Assembly: GCF_947258575.1 (NCBI RefSeq)
Contig: NZ_CAMYIV010000012.1
Location: 248,001 to 312,000 of the forward strand
DNA length: 64,000 nucleotides
Reading direction: 5' to 3'
DNA from: an uncultured Alcanivorax sp.
GTDB lineage: Bacteria > Pseudomonadota > Gammaproteobacteria > Pseudomonadales > Alcanivoracaceae
The position numbers and the translations under genes were made by a program. Every line of letters starts with the position of its first letter. Position 1 is the first letter of the stretch. Below, one piece after another: positions 1 through 8,544 of the stretch. A model generated the notes under the pieces. The model was not told where the DNA came from, searched no databases, and saw only the letters and a program-made list of their open reading frames with translations.

Positions 1-20
1 CGCTGCCAACGACGTTATTC

Positions 21-34
21 GCTACGCTCCTACA
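21..34. repeat. end of a GCTCCTACA-type REP repeat
   Basis: The motif GCTCCTACA lies here, preceded by CGCTACG as in the longer repeats near 4.1 kb and 35.2 kb. Only one end of the element is inside the window. Confidence 0.35.
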
Positions 35-66
35 ACAAGATTGCTGACTTTTTCTTGAGGTTTCCT

Positions 67-879
67 GTGCGTATTTATTTTTTTGTAGTGCTCTGTCTGC
101 TGTCACCTCTGTCGCTTGCCAGCGACTGGCTGCTATCCCTGGAAGGGGAGCGTACCCAGGGGGCGCTGTTGCGTGGGCAGGTGGCGCCGGAGGTGACGGT
201 CAAACTGGGCGACCGGGCCGTGCGGACCACGCCGGAAGGTTTTTTTGCCGTTGGTTTCGGCCGTGATGACGCCCTTGAGCAGGTGTTGGTACTGGAAAGG
301 CAGGGTGAGGCACAGCAGGTACCTGTGACGCTTAGCAAACGGGAATACGACATCCAGCGAATTGAGGGCGTGCCCAAGCGTACCGTGGAGCCGCCGCCGG
401 AAGCGGTGCTGAAGCGGATCCGGCATGAAGTGGCCGAGATCAAGACAGCGCGGGATACCGACTCTGCCTTGCTGGCCTTCCTCAGTGATTTTCAGTGGCC
501 TCTCACCGGGCGTATCAGCGGTGTTTACGGCAGCCAGCGGGTCTACAACGGCAAGCCGGGCCGCCCCCACTATGGTGTGGACGTGGCACGGCCCACCGGT
601 ACCGTGGTGGTGGCCCCGGCGGATGCGGTGGTGACCCTGGTGCAGGACGATAACTATTATTCCGGCGGCACCCTGATCATGGATCACGGCTACGGCGTAT
701 CCTCCACCATGATCCACCTCAGCGAGGTACTGGTGGAAAAAGGCCAGACCGTGAAGCAGGGCGACCCGGTGGCCAAAGTCGGCGCCTCCGGCCGCGCCAC
801 CGGCCCGCACCTGGACTGGCGGTTGAACTGGTTTGAGGTGAAGCTGGATCCGGTGACGGTGGTGGGGGAGATGCAGTGA
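67..879 (+). CDS. exported M23-family murein peptidase (LytM-like)
   Basis: Predicted peptidoglycan endopeptidase or amidase activator acting in the periplasm. Residues 1-19 form a signal peptide (hydrophobic run ending in SLAS). The C-terminal half is an M23 fold: HYGVD (His168, Asp172) and GPHLDW (His248) match the zinc and catalytic motifs. The usual HxH reads HxD, with Asp250 in place of the second His; I recall the same PHLDW form in other proteobacterial homologues, so it need not mean inactivity. I chose the GTG at 67 because the upstream TTG at 55 would use up the ribosome site (TTGAGG at 55-60). It is convergent with the diguanylate cyclase gene, with a large palindrome between. Confidence 0.85.
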   Translation: MRIYFFVVLCLLSPLSLASDWLLSLEGERTQGALLRGQVAPEVTVKLGDRAVRTTPEGFFAVGFGRDDALEQVLVLERQGEAQQVPVTLSKREYDIQRIEGVPKRTVEPPPEAVLKRIRHEVAEIKTARDTDSALLAFLSDFQWPLTGRISGVYGSQRVYNGKPGRPHYGVDVARPTGTVVVAPADAVVTLVQDDNYYSGGTLIMDHGYGVSSTMIHLSEVLVEKGQTVKQGDPVAKVGASGRATGPHLDWRLNWFEVKLDPVTVVGEMQ

Positions 880-1035
880 ACAGTTAATAGTGAATAGTTA
901 ACAGCTGCGCGATCCAGGGTTTTCATGTTTGAAACGCAAGAGGCCGCGCCCATTCTCTGGGCGCGGCCTCTTGCGTTTCAAAACCTATAGTCCGCAACCG
1001 CGTCGCTGTTAGCTATTCACTATTAACTGTTAACT
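878..1035. repeat. nested inverted repeat between convergent genes
   Basis: The inner part is a perfect 25 bp inverted repeat (928-952 and 958-982) with a 5 nt loop, built around AGGCCGCGCCCA. The outer part is an imperfect ~28 bp inverted repeat of AT-rich sequence (878-905 and 1006-1035, TTAATAGTGAATAG core). The right outer arm touches the stop codon of the next gene. There is no T-run, so it is not a standard terminator, but transcripts from both sides would fold here. Confidence 0.8.
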
Positions 1036-2263
1036 AACTCAACATCTCCACCAACCCCTGACTGTTCATCAACGCCACCCGATTACGCCCGGCGCCCTTG
1101 GCCTGATAGAGGGCTTCGTCGGCCTGTTTGAGCAATTCGGCACTATTGCTGGCGCCGTGGTCGGAGCAGGAGACGCCCACACTGATGGTGACCACCTGGC
1201 TGACCCGGGAGCCGCTATGGGGCAGGCCCAGCTGCTCCACCCGATTGCGCATCCGTTCGGCAAACACCAGGGCGTCGTTGAAGCTGGAATCGGTAAGCAC
1301 GATGACAAATTCCTCGCCGCCATAGCGCGCGACGAAATCGGTCTCTGCCTGAACCATGGAAAGGGGGACGTTGGATATTTTCTTCAGGCATTCATCCCCG
1401 GCCGGGTGGCCGTAGGTATCGTTGTACTGTTTGAAAAAATCGATATCGAACAGCAGCAGGCTGATGCGTTCCGGTGCATCCGGGTTACCCTGCTTGTGCA
1501 GATGGAACAGGTGATTGAGCCGGGACTCCATGCCGCGCCGGTTGATGCAACCGGTGAGGCCATCCACGGTGGCCTGGTTTTCCAGAACCAGGTTGGCGGA
1601 ATGCAGTTCGTTACGATGCTGGTAAAGCACGTGTTCGGAGAGGAAGTGCTGGCGCAACAGCCGCTCGTACACATACTGGCCAAACAGGCTCATGCTGGCA
1701 AAGGCCATAGCCACCATAGTCAGAGTAGTAGCCTCGAAGGGGGTTCGTTCCGGGTTGGCGATCAGCGTGGCGACCATGGCGCTGATCATCACCGTGGAGC
1801 TGAGCAGAGCGGAGTAGAACGGCACACGAACCAGGATGCAGATCATGATGATCGACATCGGGGTGTGCAGGAAAAAGGTATAGGCAAGCGGGTGCTCGAC
1901 ATGCACGCCGAGATAATTGCCGGTCAGTGCGATGGCGAAAGCCAGGGCCAGCGTGGCCGGGTGAAGCCACTCTCGCCACTGGAGTGTGCGGGCGAGAATA
2001 ACGCAGCCGCCGGCGAGCATCAGGGTGAATAACCGGGGGCGCCAGGAATTGGTGATCACATCCGCGCCGATCCAGGATTCGATCAGCATGGCGGTGGCGA
2101 TCAGAATGGCGACCAGTCCCAGCGCCCAGGGTGCCACCTTCGACACGCTGGCCAGAAAATAAAGGCGAAAATCTTTTTCCAGCGGCTTTGGCAGACGCAG
2201 GTGCCACGGCAAACTGATGTCATTGCCGGTGGGAAGTGGGTTGTGGTTCTGGGGAGCTGTCAC
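1034..2263 (-). CDS. membrane-bound diguanylate cyclase (GGDEF)
   Basis: Makes cyclic di-GMP from two GTP. Residues ~44-200 contain about six hydrophobic segments forming a membrane sensor region of no family I can name, followed by a short linker and a GGDEF domain from ~residue 225 (typical DGLTGCINRRG and DIDFFKQYND motifs). The active site is intact: GGEEF at 315-319. The inhibitory I-site position reads AETD, not RxxD, so product feedback is probably absent. No EAL domain is present. It is monocistronic as far as can be seen. The signal sensed is unknown. Confidence 0.9.
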   Translation of the reverse strand: MTAPQNHNPLPTGNDISLPWHLRLPKPLEKDFRLYFLASVSKVAPWALGLVAILIATAMLIESWIGADVITNSWRPRLFTLMLAGGCVILARTLQWREWLHPATLALAFAIALTGNYLGVHVEHPLAYTFFLHTPMSIIMICILVRVPFYSALLSSTVMISAMVATLIANPERTPFEATTLTMVAMAFASMSLFGQYVYERLLRQHFLSEHVLYQHRNELHSANLVLENQATVDGLTGCINRRGMESRLNHLFHLHKQGNPDAPERISLLLFDIDFFKQYNDTYGHPAGDECLKKISNVPLSMVQAETDFVARYGGEEFVIVLTDSSFNDALVFAERMRNRVEQLGLPHSGSRVSQVVTISVGVSCSDHGASNSAELLKQADEALYQAKGAGRNRVALMNSQGLVEMLS

Positions 2264-2388
2264 GGCCGATAAGGCTCCTTTCTGTCCGTGAGTCGGTGGC
2301 GGCCATGTTCCATCATAGAGTATGCCCGTTATTGAAAAAAATCACAGGCGGCCAACGGCACATTGTAAGGACAGAAGGTCGTCAGCGC

Positions 2389-2661
2389 TCAGTCCAGCAG
2401 GGCCAGAAGTGCCTGTTGTTTCCCTGCTGGCAGGCGCCGGAAGCGTTCCAGCAGGTACGCTTCTTCGTTGCCGTCAGGAATTGCTGTTTCGCCATGGGGC
2501 AAGGTAGCTGGCCAATTGCTGAGACTGTGCTGCAAGCGGGCAATGATCTCCGCATTCATGCTGCGATGGCTGAGGCCGGCGGTTTCCGCGACACTGGCCC
2601 GCATGCCATTGGGAAATCTAACCACGAACTTCTCGGCTCGCGTGGTTGCGCTGCTTGTCAT
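2389..2661 (-). CDS. Arc-type ribbon-helix-helix DNA-binding protein
   Basis: A 90-residue protein whose first ~45 residues fit the Arc/MetJ ribbon-helix-helix fold: a basic strand (EKFVVRFP) that would read DNA, then two helices containing the typical SMNAEII stretch. Proteins like this bind operators as dimers and often regulate themselves. The remaining ~45 residues are less conserved and may be an oligomer or effector tail. No toxin-like partner lies next to it. Target genes cannot be read from the sequence. Confidence 0.75.
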   Translation of the reverse strand: MTSSATTRAEKFVVRFPNGMRASVAETAGLSHRSMNAEIIARLQHSLSNWPATLPHGETAIPDGNEEAYLLERFRRLPAGKQQALLALLD

Positions 2662-3012
2662 AGTAACCTCTGAATCACACCTGCGAACGATAAATCAGCC
2701 TCTATATACAGGGCGGCTGTTCCAGACAACACGACAGGGTGTAGCGTTAACAGTGCATTAGACCTTACGCATTTTTTTGCCTTTAGGCGATACTGGCAGC
2801 TTGCCATTAAGCCTCAAACAGCGACCCGGTTAACACCGAAAACGGTAAAAATTGCTTTTACATTGCAATGTTTTCACGCAAATCTCACGCAGTGGCGGGA
2901 TTTGCCCGGATATTGTCTGCTTTTGGAGGCGTAACTCATTGCCATGTGACACCTCGCATCCCGCGCTATAGAATCCATTTCGGTGATGTTTTCTTAGGTG
3001 GCGATTCATATC
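2662..3012. other. intergenic region upstream of two regulators
   Basis: About 350 bp between the divergent Arc-type and LysR-type genes, so it should hold both promoters. It contains an interrupted dyad ATTGC-N9-GCAAT at 2851-2869, about 145 bp before the LysR start, which could be a regulator site. No convincing sigma-70 hexamer pair and no small gene were recognised. Confidence 0.4.
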
Positions 3013-3960
3013 ATGAATATTGGCGCGGCTGACCTGAACCTGCTCAAGTACCTGGACGTGCTGTTGCGCGAGCAGAATGTGACCCGGGCGGCGGAGCAAC
3101 TGGGTATCACCCAGCCCGCCATGAGCAATTCACTCAAGCGATTGCGCGAACTGTTCGGCGATCCGTTGCTGATTCGTACCAGTGACGGCATGACTGCCAC
3201 CGAGCGTGCTCAGGAGTTGCGCCCGCTGGTACGCCAGATCCTGTCTCAGGCCGAGCAGTTGTTTACCCCGGAAGATGTGTTCAAGCCCGCAGAAAGTCGC
3301 CGGGTGTTTCGCATCATGACCAGCGACTATGCGGAAGCTACCCTGGTGCCACATATCGTGCGGCGCTTGCGTGCAGAAGCGCCCAATGTGGTACTGGATT
3401 TTCTGACGCCGTCGGATGTGAGTTACCAGGACATGGAACAGGGCCGGGTAGACATGGCGGTGAACCGCTTCAACGAAATTCCCGGCTCCTTCCACCAGGT
3501 GAGCCTGTGGAAGGACTCCTTTTCCTGCCTGTTGAATCGGGATAACCCCATTGCCAAGGGGTTCAACCTGGACAGCTACCTGTCGGCACAGCACATCTGG
3601 GTATCGAAAACCGGTTTCGGGGTGGGGTTCGGCATGAACCCGGAAAAACTCGGCGGGCTGGGCTGGATTGATCATGCCCTGGAGCAGTTGGGCAAGAGCC
3701 GCAAGATCAGCATCTTTACCCGTCATTACCAGATGCCCGCGTTGCTTGCCATGAACAACGACCTGGTCGCCACCCTGCCCAGCCGCGTGGCGCGCATGCA
3801 GGCACAGAATGAACGCTTGCTGATCAAGGAGCCGCCCTTCGACATTCCCCAGTTCGAACTGAAAATGGCCTGGTCGTCGTTGCTCCACCACAACGTGGCC
3901 CATCGATGGTTACGAAGGCTGATTCAGGAAGAGGCGGAAAGCATTCTGGCGGAGGAGTAG
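3013..3960 (+). CDS. LysR-family transcriptional regulator
   Basis: DNA-binding regulator of 315 residues. The N-terminal winged helix (residues ~5-65) is typical of LysR proteins, with NVTRAAEQLGITQPAMSNSL as recognition helix region, followed by a linker helix and a periplasmic-binding-protein-like effector domain. I took the ATG at 3013 because AGGTGG precedes it at a suitable distance; a GTG at 2998 is possible. The effector and target genes are unknown. The nearest divergent gene is the Arc-type repressor. The downstream gene is on the other strand beyond a repeat. Confidence 0.88.
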   Translation: MNIGAADLNLLKYLDVLLREQNVTRAAEQLGITQPAMSNSLKRLRELFGDPLLIRTSDGMTATERAQELRPLVRQILSQAEQLFTPEDVFKPAESRRVFRIMTSDYAEATLVPHIVRRLRAEAPNVVLDFLTPSDVSYQDMEQGRVDMAVNRFNEIPGSFHQVSLWKDSFSCLLNRDNPIAKGFNLDSYLSAQHIWVSKTGFGVGFGMNPEKLGGLGWIDHALEQLGKSRKISIFTRHYQMPALLAMNNDLVATLPSRVARMQAQNERLLIKEPPFDIPQFELKMAWSSLLHHNVAHRWLRRLIQEEAESILAEE

Positions 3961-4196
3961 CTACGAGCTACAAGCTATGCTCGTTGGATAGGGAAAGGGT
4001 AGAAAGTCCCCCAGGCGTCGGCATTTCTACGAAGCCGCTGTAGGAGTACCTCTTGAGGTGCGAACCGCGCTTGCGCGGAAATCGCCCGCAGGGCGATCAG
4101 GAATCTCAGCGCTCGACAGGTTTCAGAAAGAACGGCGGACGACAATCCTCTGTCGCCTCGCTACGCTCGGTTCGCCATGCGAGCATAGCTCCTACA
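3961..4196. repeat. palindromic element, copy A
   Basis: About 236 bp directly after the LysR gene, closely resembling copy B at 34981-35217. It starts with AGCTACG heptamers, then a shared ~65 bp block, then a segment (4039-4196) that begins TGTAGGAG and ends GCTCCTACA with GCGAACCG / CGGTTCGC inside. The small hairpins nested in the two arms differ from each other and from copy B (ACCTCTTGAGGT in the left arm here). Such structure suits a REP- or MITE-like element. Confidence 0.8.
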
Positions 4197-4204
4197 TAAA
4201 GGCC

Positions 4205-5113
4205 TCAAATCACCGCCGCGCCGCTGAGCCAGCCGCTGTGGGTCTTGCCGGGCATGTTTTCGCCGGCTTCGGCGATGGCTCCTTTGCCGATGCCTTCAAA
4301 GGCGCGCACGCGGAAGTGCTTGCCAGGGGCTTCGGCGGCCAGTTGTTCAGCGATGTGACCGGCCAGCTGTTCCACGGTGGTGTCGGTGTCCACCAGGTAG
4401 CAGTGGTCTTCCGGGATCACCAGTTCGAAGTGCCCCTGGGGGGCATCGTAGCGGAAGCGGTGGTGAGGGATCTCCTCGATGTAGTAGGTCCCTTCCAGAT
4501 CTTCTTCGGTGCCCAGGTAGATATCTTCCCAGCGGTCCGCCCAGAGTTTTTCCCAGTAGCGGCTGCGTCGGCCATTCTCGAAGATATGGATGCCGGAGCG
4601 GTGGCCGTGGGCAATGCGCTGGCAATTGCCGTCGTGTTTCTTCAGACCATGGGAATAATGATAGAAAGGCGCGGTACCGGTATCTTCCTCGCGCAGCACG
4701 ATGCGTACCTCGGCCACATTGTCCGGCACCACCTGTTGTACCAGGTCCATCAGGAACAGGGTCAGGTTGGCCTTGGAGACTTCCGGGCCGCTCATCAGCA
4801 GCAGGCTTTCGCTGGGTGCCACCATGCGGATGGTGCCGCCCCGGTAAAGCCACTCCAGACTGGTATTATTGTCCCGCTCGCTCACCGTGGCGTGCTCGCT
4901 GTCCACCGGCACCAGCAGTCGGTGGTCCACGTTGTCGTCGATGATCTGCTTGATGCGCTTCTTGATATGGCCGAAGTCGAACACCATGCCCTGATGATCC
5001 AGGTCGCCGGTCAGTTCCAGATCGACCAGCCAGGACTCACCGACCATGCCGCGCTTGGGGTGCAGGTAGGAGAAATCGGCGACGGTTAAATTTTCGACAA
5101 AAAGAGTGGCCAT
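4205..5113 (-). CDS. tandem T-fold protein, 6-pyruvoyltetrahydropterin synthase-like
   Basis: A 302-residue protein, about twice the length of ordinary PTPS/QueD enzymes. The N-terminal half has the GMVFDFGHIKK and VDHRLLVP motifs of the family but no HxH zinc motif. The second half carries AHGHRSGIHIF (probable zinc histidines), a matching VDTDTT segment and a terminal VRAFEGIGKG strand. I read two T-fold units, of which only the second keeps metal ligands. Role in queuosine or pterin chemistry is inferred from family only. Start chosen at the ATG at 5113, where similarity to T-folds begins; the longer reading frame upstream has no such similarity. Confidence 0.7.
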   Translation of the reverse strand: MATLFVENLTVADFSYLHPKRGMVGESWLVDLELTGDLDHQGMVFDFGHIKKRIKQIIDDNVDHRLLVPVDSEHATVSERDNNTSLEWLYRGGTIRMVAPSESLLLMSGPEVSKANLTLFLMDLVQQVVPDNVAEVRIVLREEDTGTAPFYHYSHGLKKHDGNCQRIAHGHRSGIHIFENGRRSRYWEKLWADRWEDIYLGTEEDLEGTYYIEEIPHHRFRYDAPQGHFELVIPEDHCYLVDTDTTVEQLAGHIAEQLAAEAPGKHFRVRAFEGIGKGAIAEAGENMPGKTHSGWLSGAAVI

Positions 5114-5236
5114 GCGGTTCCGGTGGAATAAGGTTGGGTTTCGACAGGCTGCTATAATGCCATTATTCTGGGCTGCCGCTAAGGTGTACGCCACATACAG
5201 CGGACATTTTACCCGCAGTTCCCGTGCGAGCTGTGA

Positions 5237-5638
<402 letters not shown>

Positions 5639-5640
5639 AC

Positions 5641-6243
5641 ATGGCTCGACGCTGGCTGGAACCGGTTACCTTGTCCGGCACCCGGGTGGTGCTGGAGCCG
5701 CTGTCGCAGGCGCATGTGCCCGGGTTGGCCCGGGCCTGTGATGACGGCGAGCTGTGGCGCCACTGGTACACCCTGGTAGCCAAGCCGGACGCCATGGATG
5801 CCTACGTGGAGCAGGCGTTGCGCCAGCACCAGGAAGAAGGGGCATTACCCTTTGCGGTGCGCCATGCGGCTACTGGCGAGCTGATCGGCTGCACCCGTTT
5901 CTTTCGGGTGGATGAGGACAACCGGCGCCTGGAGCTGGGCCACACCTGGTATGCGAAACGTCACCAGCGCTCCGGAATCAATAGCGAATGCAAGTTGCTG
6001 TTGCTGGGTCATGCCTTTGACGCCCGCGATGCCATCGCGGTGGAGCTGCGCACCCACTGGCACAACCGCCAGTCGCGCCAGGCCATTGCCCGGCTCGGCG
6101 CCAAGCAGGATGGTGTGCTGCGTAACCATACCGTAAGCCCCGGGGGGATTTACCGGGACACGGTCGTGTTTTCCATCATCAACCAGGAATGGCCGGCGGT
6201 GCGGCAAAATCTGCGTTATCTGCTGGAGCGTGGTGGCGGATGA
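5641..6243 (+). CDS. GNAT acetyltransferase (RimJ/RimL type)
   Basis: A 200-residue protein resembling the RimJ/RimL branch of GNAT enzymes, which transfer acetyl from acetyl-CoA to N-terminal amines of proteins or small molecules. Typical features are the N-terminal VTLSGTRVVLEPLSQAHV, a central TGELIGCTRFF strand, and a late helix containing NRQSRQAIARLGA. The ATG at 5641 follows the HIT stop closely; its stop overlaps the next start (ATGA), supporting translational coupling. The substrate is unknown. Confidence 0.85.
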   Translation: MARRWLEPVTLSGTRVVLEPLSQAHVPGLARACDDGELWRHWYTLVAKPDAMDAYVEQALRQHQEEGALPFAVRHAATGELIGCTRFFRVDEDNRRLELGHTWYAKRHQRSGINSECKLLLLGHAFDARDAIAVELRTHWHNRQSRQAIARLGAKQDGVLRNHTVSPGGIYRDTVVFSIINQEWPAVRQNLRYLLERGGG

Positions 6244-6830
6244 ATTACTTTGCCCACCTGACCCTGGCGCAACCCACTGCGGCGTCCAAGGTGGGCAATC
6301 TGTTGGGTGATTTCATGCGCGGGGTGGACGAAGCCTCGCTGCCGCCACCCGTGCGGTTGGGATTACGCAATCACCGCCTGGTTGACCGTTTTACCGACAT
6401 GCACCCCCGGGTGCGCGAGAGTCGATGGCTGTTCTCGCCGCATCGCCGCCGGTTTGCCGGGGTTGCGCTGGATGTGCTGTTTGATCATTTTCTGATTCGC
6501 CATTGGTCGCGTTTCTATACGCAATCGCTGGATTCTGTCATTACCCGCGATTATGCCCTGCTGCGGCAAGGCGAAATTCTCATGCCTGAACCCATGCGTC
6601 GTACCACTGAGCGTCTGGTGACGCTGGATATTTTTCGTCGCTATCAGGATCTGGATCAATTGGGAGAGGTGCTGGACCGCATTGCCGCAAGAATCCGTTT
6701 TGCCAATCAGTTTGCGGGCAGCATCGAGGACATTCGTGCGCACTACGGTGAGCTGGAGCAGGTGTTTCTGGCCGTGTATCCGCAGCTGCGGCGGGTGGTT
6801 CGCGGTGCCTGCGTGGAGCGAGGACGATAA
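6240..6830 (+). CDS. acyl carrier protein phosphodiesterase-like protein (AcpH family)
   Basis: A 196-residue protein matching the AcpH family, which removes the phosphopantetheine arm from acyl carrier protein. The start MNYFAHLTLAQ and the following GNLLGDFMRG are family hallmarks, and DVLFDHFL holds acidic and His residues expected in the HD-like active site. The ATG overlaps the upstream stop by 4 nt. A phosphopantetheinyl transferase, the opposite activity, is encoded at 56031-56723. The next gene ends 2 nt away on the other strand. Confidence 0.8.
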   Translation: MNYFAHLTLAQPTAASKVGNLLGDFMRGVDEASLPPPVRLGLRNHRLVDRFTDMHPRVRESRWLFSPHRRRFAGVALDVLFDHFLIRHWSRFYTQSLDSVITRDYALLRQGEILMPEPMRRTTERLVTLDIFRRYQDLDQLGEVLDRIAARIRFANQFAGSIEDIRAHYGELEQVFLAVYPQLRRVVRGACVERGR

Positions 6831-6832
6831 CA

Positions 6833-8137
6833 TCAATGTCGTGCCGGTAGTTGGTACTTGTCCAGCTTGCGATACAGGCTGGAGCGGCTGATGCCGAGAA
6901 TCTGAGCGGCTTGCTGCACATCACCACAGCATGCCTGCAAGCAATGCTGCAGGTGTAGTTTTTCCTGTTGTTCTCGAAACTCGCGCAAGGTGCAGCATGC
7001 GGCGGGTGTTGATAGCGGGGCTGCCAGGCCAAGATGAGCGGGATCAAGCCTGCCGTTATGACTGAGTACTGCCGCCCGCCACAGACAATTGCGCAGCTCC
7101 CGTACATTCCCCGGAAAATCATGGCCCTTGAGCGCGTTTATGGCGTCCTCGTTGAGTGGATGCTGGCCGGGCAGCTGCGATAGCAGGGCGTTGGCCAGTT
7201 CAGGAATGTCATCGCGATGTTCCCTTAAGGGCGGAAGCGATTGGCACAACACATTGATGCGGTGATACAGGTCCAGCCGAAACCGACCTCTATCTACATC
7301 CTCGGCAAGCGGCCGATTGCTGGCGCAGATGATTCGGGCCGGGGAGTGATATTCCCGGTTACTGCCCAGCGGGGAATAGTGGCCGGATTCCAGAAAGCGC
7401 AGCAGTGTGGTCTGGCTGGATGCATCCATGTCGCCGATCTCATCCAGAAAGAGCGTGCCATTGGCGGCGTCATGGACTCGACCCCGTCTTGCCTGGGTCG
7501 CCCCGGTGTAGGCGCCTTTTTCATGGCCAAACAACTCGGCCACGAACAGGCTGTCGGGGATGGCCGCACAGTTCACCGCAATGAAAGGTTCGCGATGTCG
7601 GCTGGAAGCCTGGTGAATCATGCGGGCTGCACATTCCTTACCGGTGCCGCTTTCTCCTTGTAGCAGAACTGGCAGGTCGGATTGGGCGAAGCGCCTGAGG
7701 CGTTGGCGTACTTGTTCCATCTGGGCGGATTGCCCCAGCAGCAGAGGTTGTTCGGCGCATACGCTGGTGTGGCAGAGGGCGCTCATGCCCAGTACATGCC
7801 CCAGCGTGTTGTGCAGGTGGGTCAGGTTGCAGGGCCAGGTGAAATAATCCCGAAAGCCGTTTGCCACCAGGTGTTGCATGCCCTTGCAGCGCATGGCGCT
7901 GTTATCCGTGATTGCCAGGTAGTGACCACGCTTGAGCTGGCCGAGAAAAGGCGCCAGCTTTTCCCGCTGTTCTGTCGTTCGTAGTTCCAGAATGCCCACT
8001 GAGGGCCATGCCTGAGGCTTCAGGCTGGTCAGGGGTTGCTGCACCAGATGCCAGCCTTGCTGGTGCAGGTGTTGGGCCAGGGGGGATAGCGTCTGGCTTT
8101 CCCAGGCAAACAGGGCCTTGCGGACCAGGGCGTTCAT
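6833..8137 (-). CDS. sigma-54-dependent activator with degenerate receiver-like domain
   Basis: A 434-residue enhancer-binding protein. Residues ~45-118 resemble a receiver domain without a recognisable phosphoacceptor Asp site, as in VpsR-type proteins. The AAA+ module has Walker A GESGTGKE (161-168), the sigma-54 contact loop GAYTGA (208-213; Phe of the usual GAFTGA is Tyr) and Walker B LDEIGD (from 231). A Fis-type helix-turn-helix ends the protein. No sensor kinase is adjacent. Its target is unknown; the divergent exported-protein gene is a candidate, but I found no good -24/-12 promoter there. Confidence 0.88.
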   Translation of the reverse strand: MNALVRKALFAWESQTLSPLAQHLHQQGWHLVQQPLTSLKPQAWPSVGILELRTTEQREKLAPFLGQLKRGHYLAITDNSAMRCKGMQHLVANGFRDYFTWPCNLTHLHNTLGHVLGMSALCHTSVCAEQPLLLGQSAQMEQVRQRLRRFAQSDLPVLLQGESGTGKECAARMIHQASSRHREPFIAVNCAAIPDSLFVAELFGHEKGAYTGATQARRGRVHDAANGTLFLDEIGDMDASSQTTLLRFLESGHYSPLGSNREYHSPARIICASNRPLAEDVDRGRFRLDLYHRINVLCQSLPPLREHRDDIPELANALLSQLPGQHPLNEDAINALKGHDFPGNVRELRNCLWRAAVLSHNGRLDPAHLGLAAPLSTPAACCTLREFREQQEKLHLQHCLQACCGDVQQAAQILGISRSSLYRKLDKYQLPARH

Positions 8138-8544
8138 GGTGCTGTCCCGGTTTTGCGACTCCCTTCGCGTTATTGGGAATGGGCGTCGCGTCCTGCGCGT
8201 TCGCTAACCTCCTGTTTCTGCCCTCCATCACCAAGATTTACACCATCGGTTGTCTGCTTATATCCGGGCTTTGCAACAAAACGTTGTTGGCATGTAACGC
8301 TGTCAAACGGGTGGCGCCTGCATCATCGCAGGGTAATGGCAAGAAGGGAGAGCAACTATCTGAAATTGTTGGTTTTGTTTTTTCCGTTCAAGGCATGGCC
8401 GTATTGGCGTCCCGAAATTGGGAAAAAATACGGCAAAAAAATAAGCGTCTTTTTCCAAGTCGTTCAAAAACAACCAATAAAAATCTGGCCCGTTTTTTTC
8501 AATGTTGCCTCTGGTATACGCGTATTTATCTGGAGGACGGTCCC
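8138..8544. other. 407 bp non-coding region before the exported-protein gene
   Basis: Sits between divergent genes and must carry both promoters. It has runs of A and T (8370-8520), a 10 bp palindrome ATACGCGTAT at 8516-8525, and a strong ribosome site TGGAGGA at 8531-8537. The best -24/-12-like match (GG at 8421, GC at 8433) lacks the other consensus bases. Confidence 0.4.

Noticed and set aside
8421-8434. Sigma-54 promoter upstream of the exported-protein gene
   Set aside because: Only the GG and GC pairs match; the other consensus bases are absent.
8008-8544. Upstream extension of the exported-protein gene
   Set aside because: It overlaps the sigma-54 activator gene and removes the signal peptide; the ATG at 8545 has a clear ribosome site.
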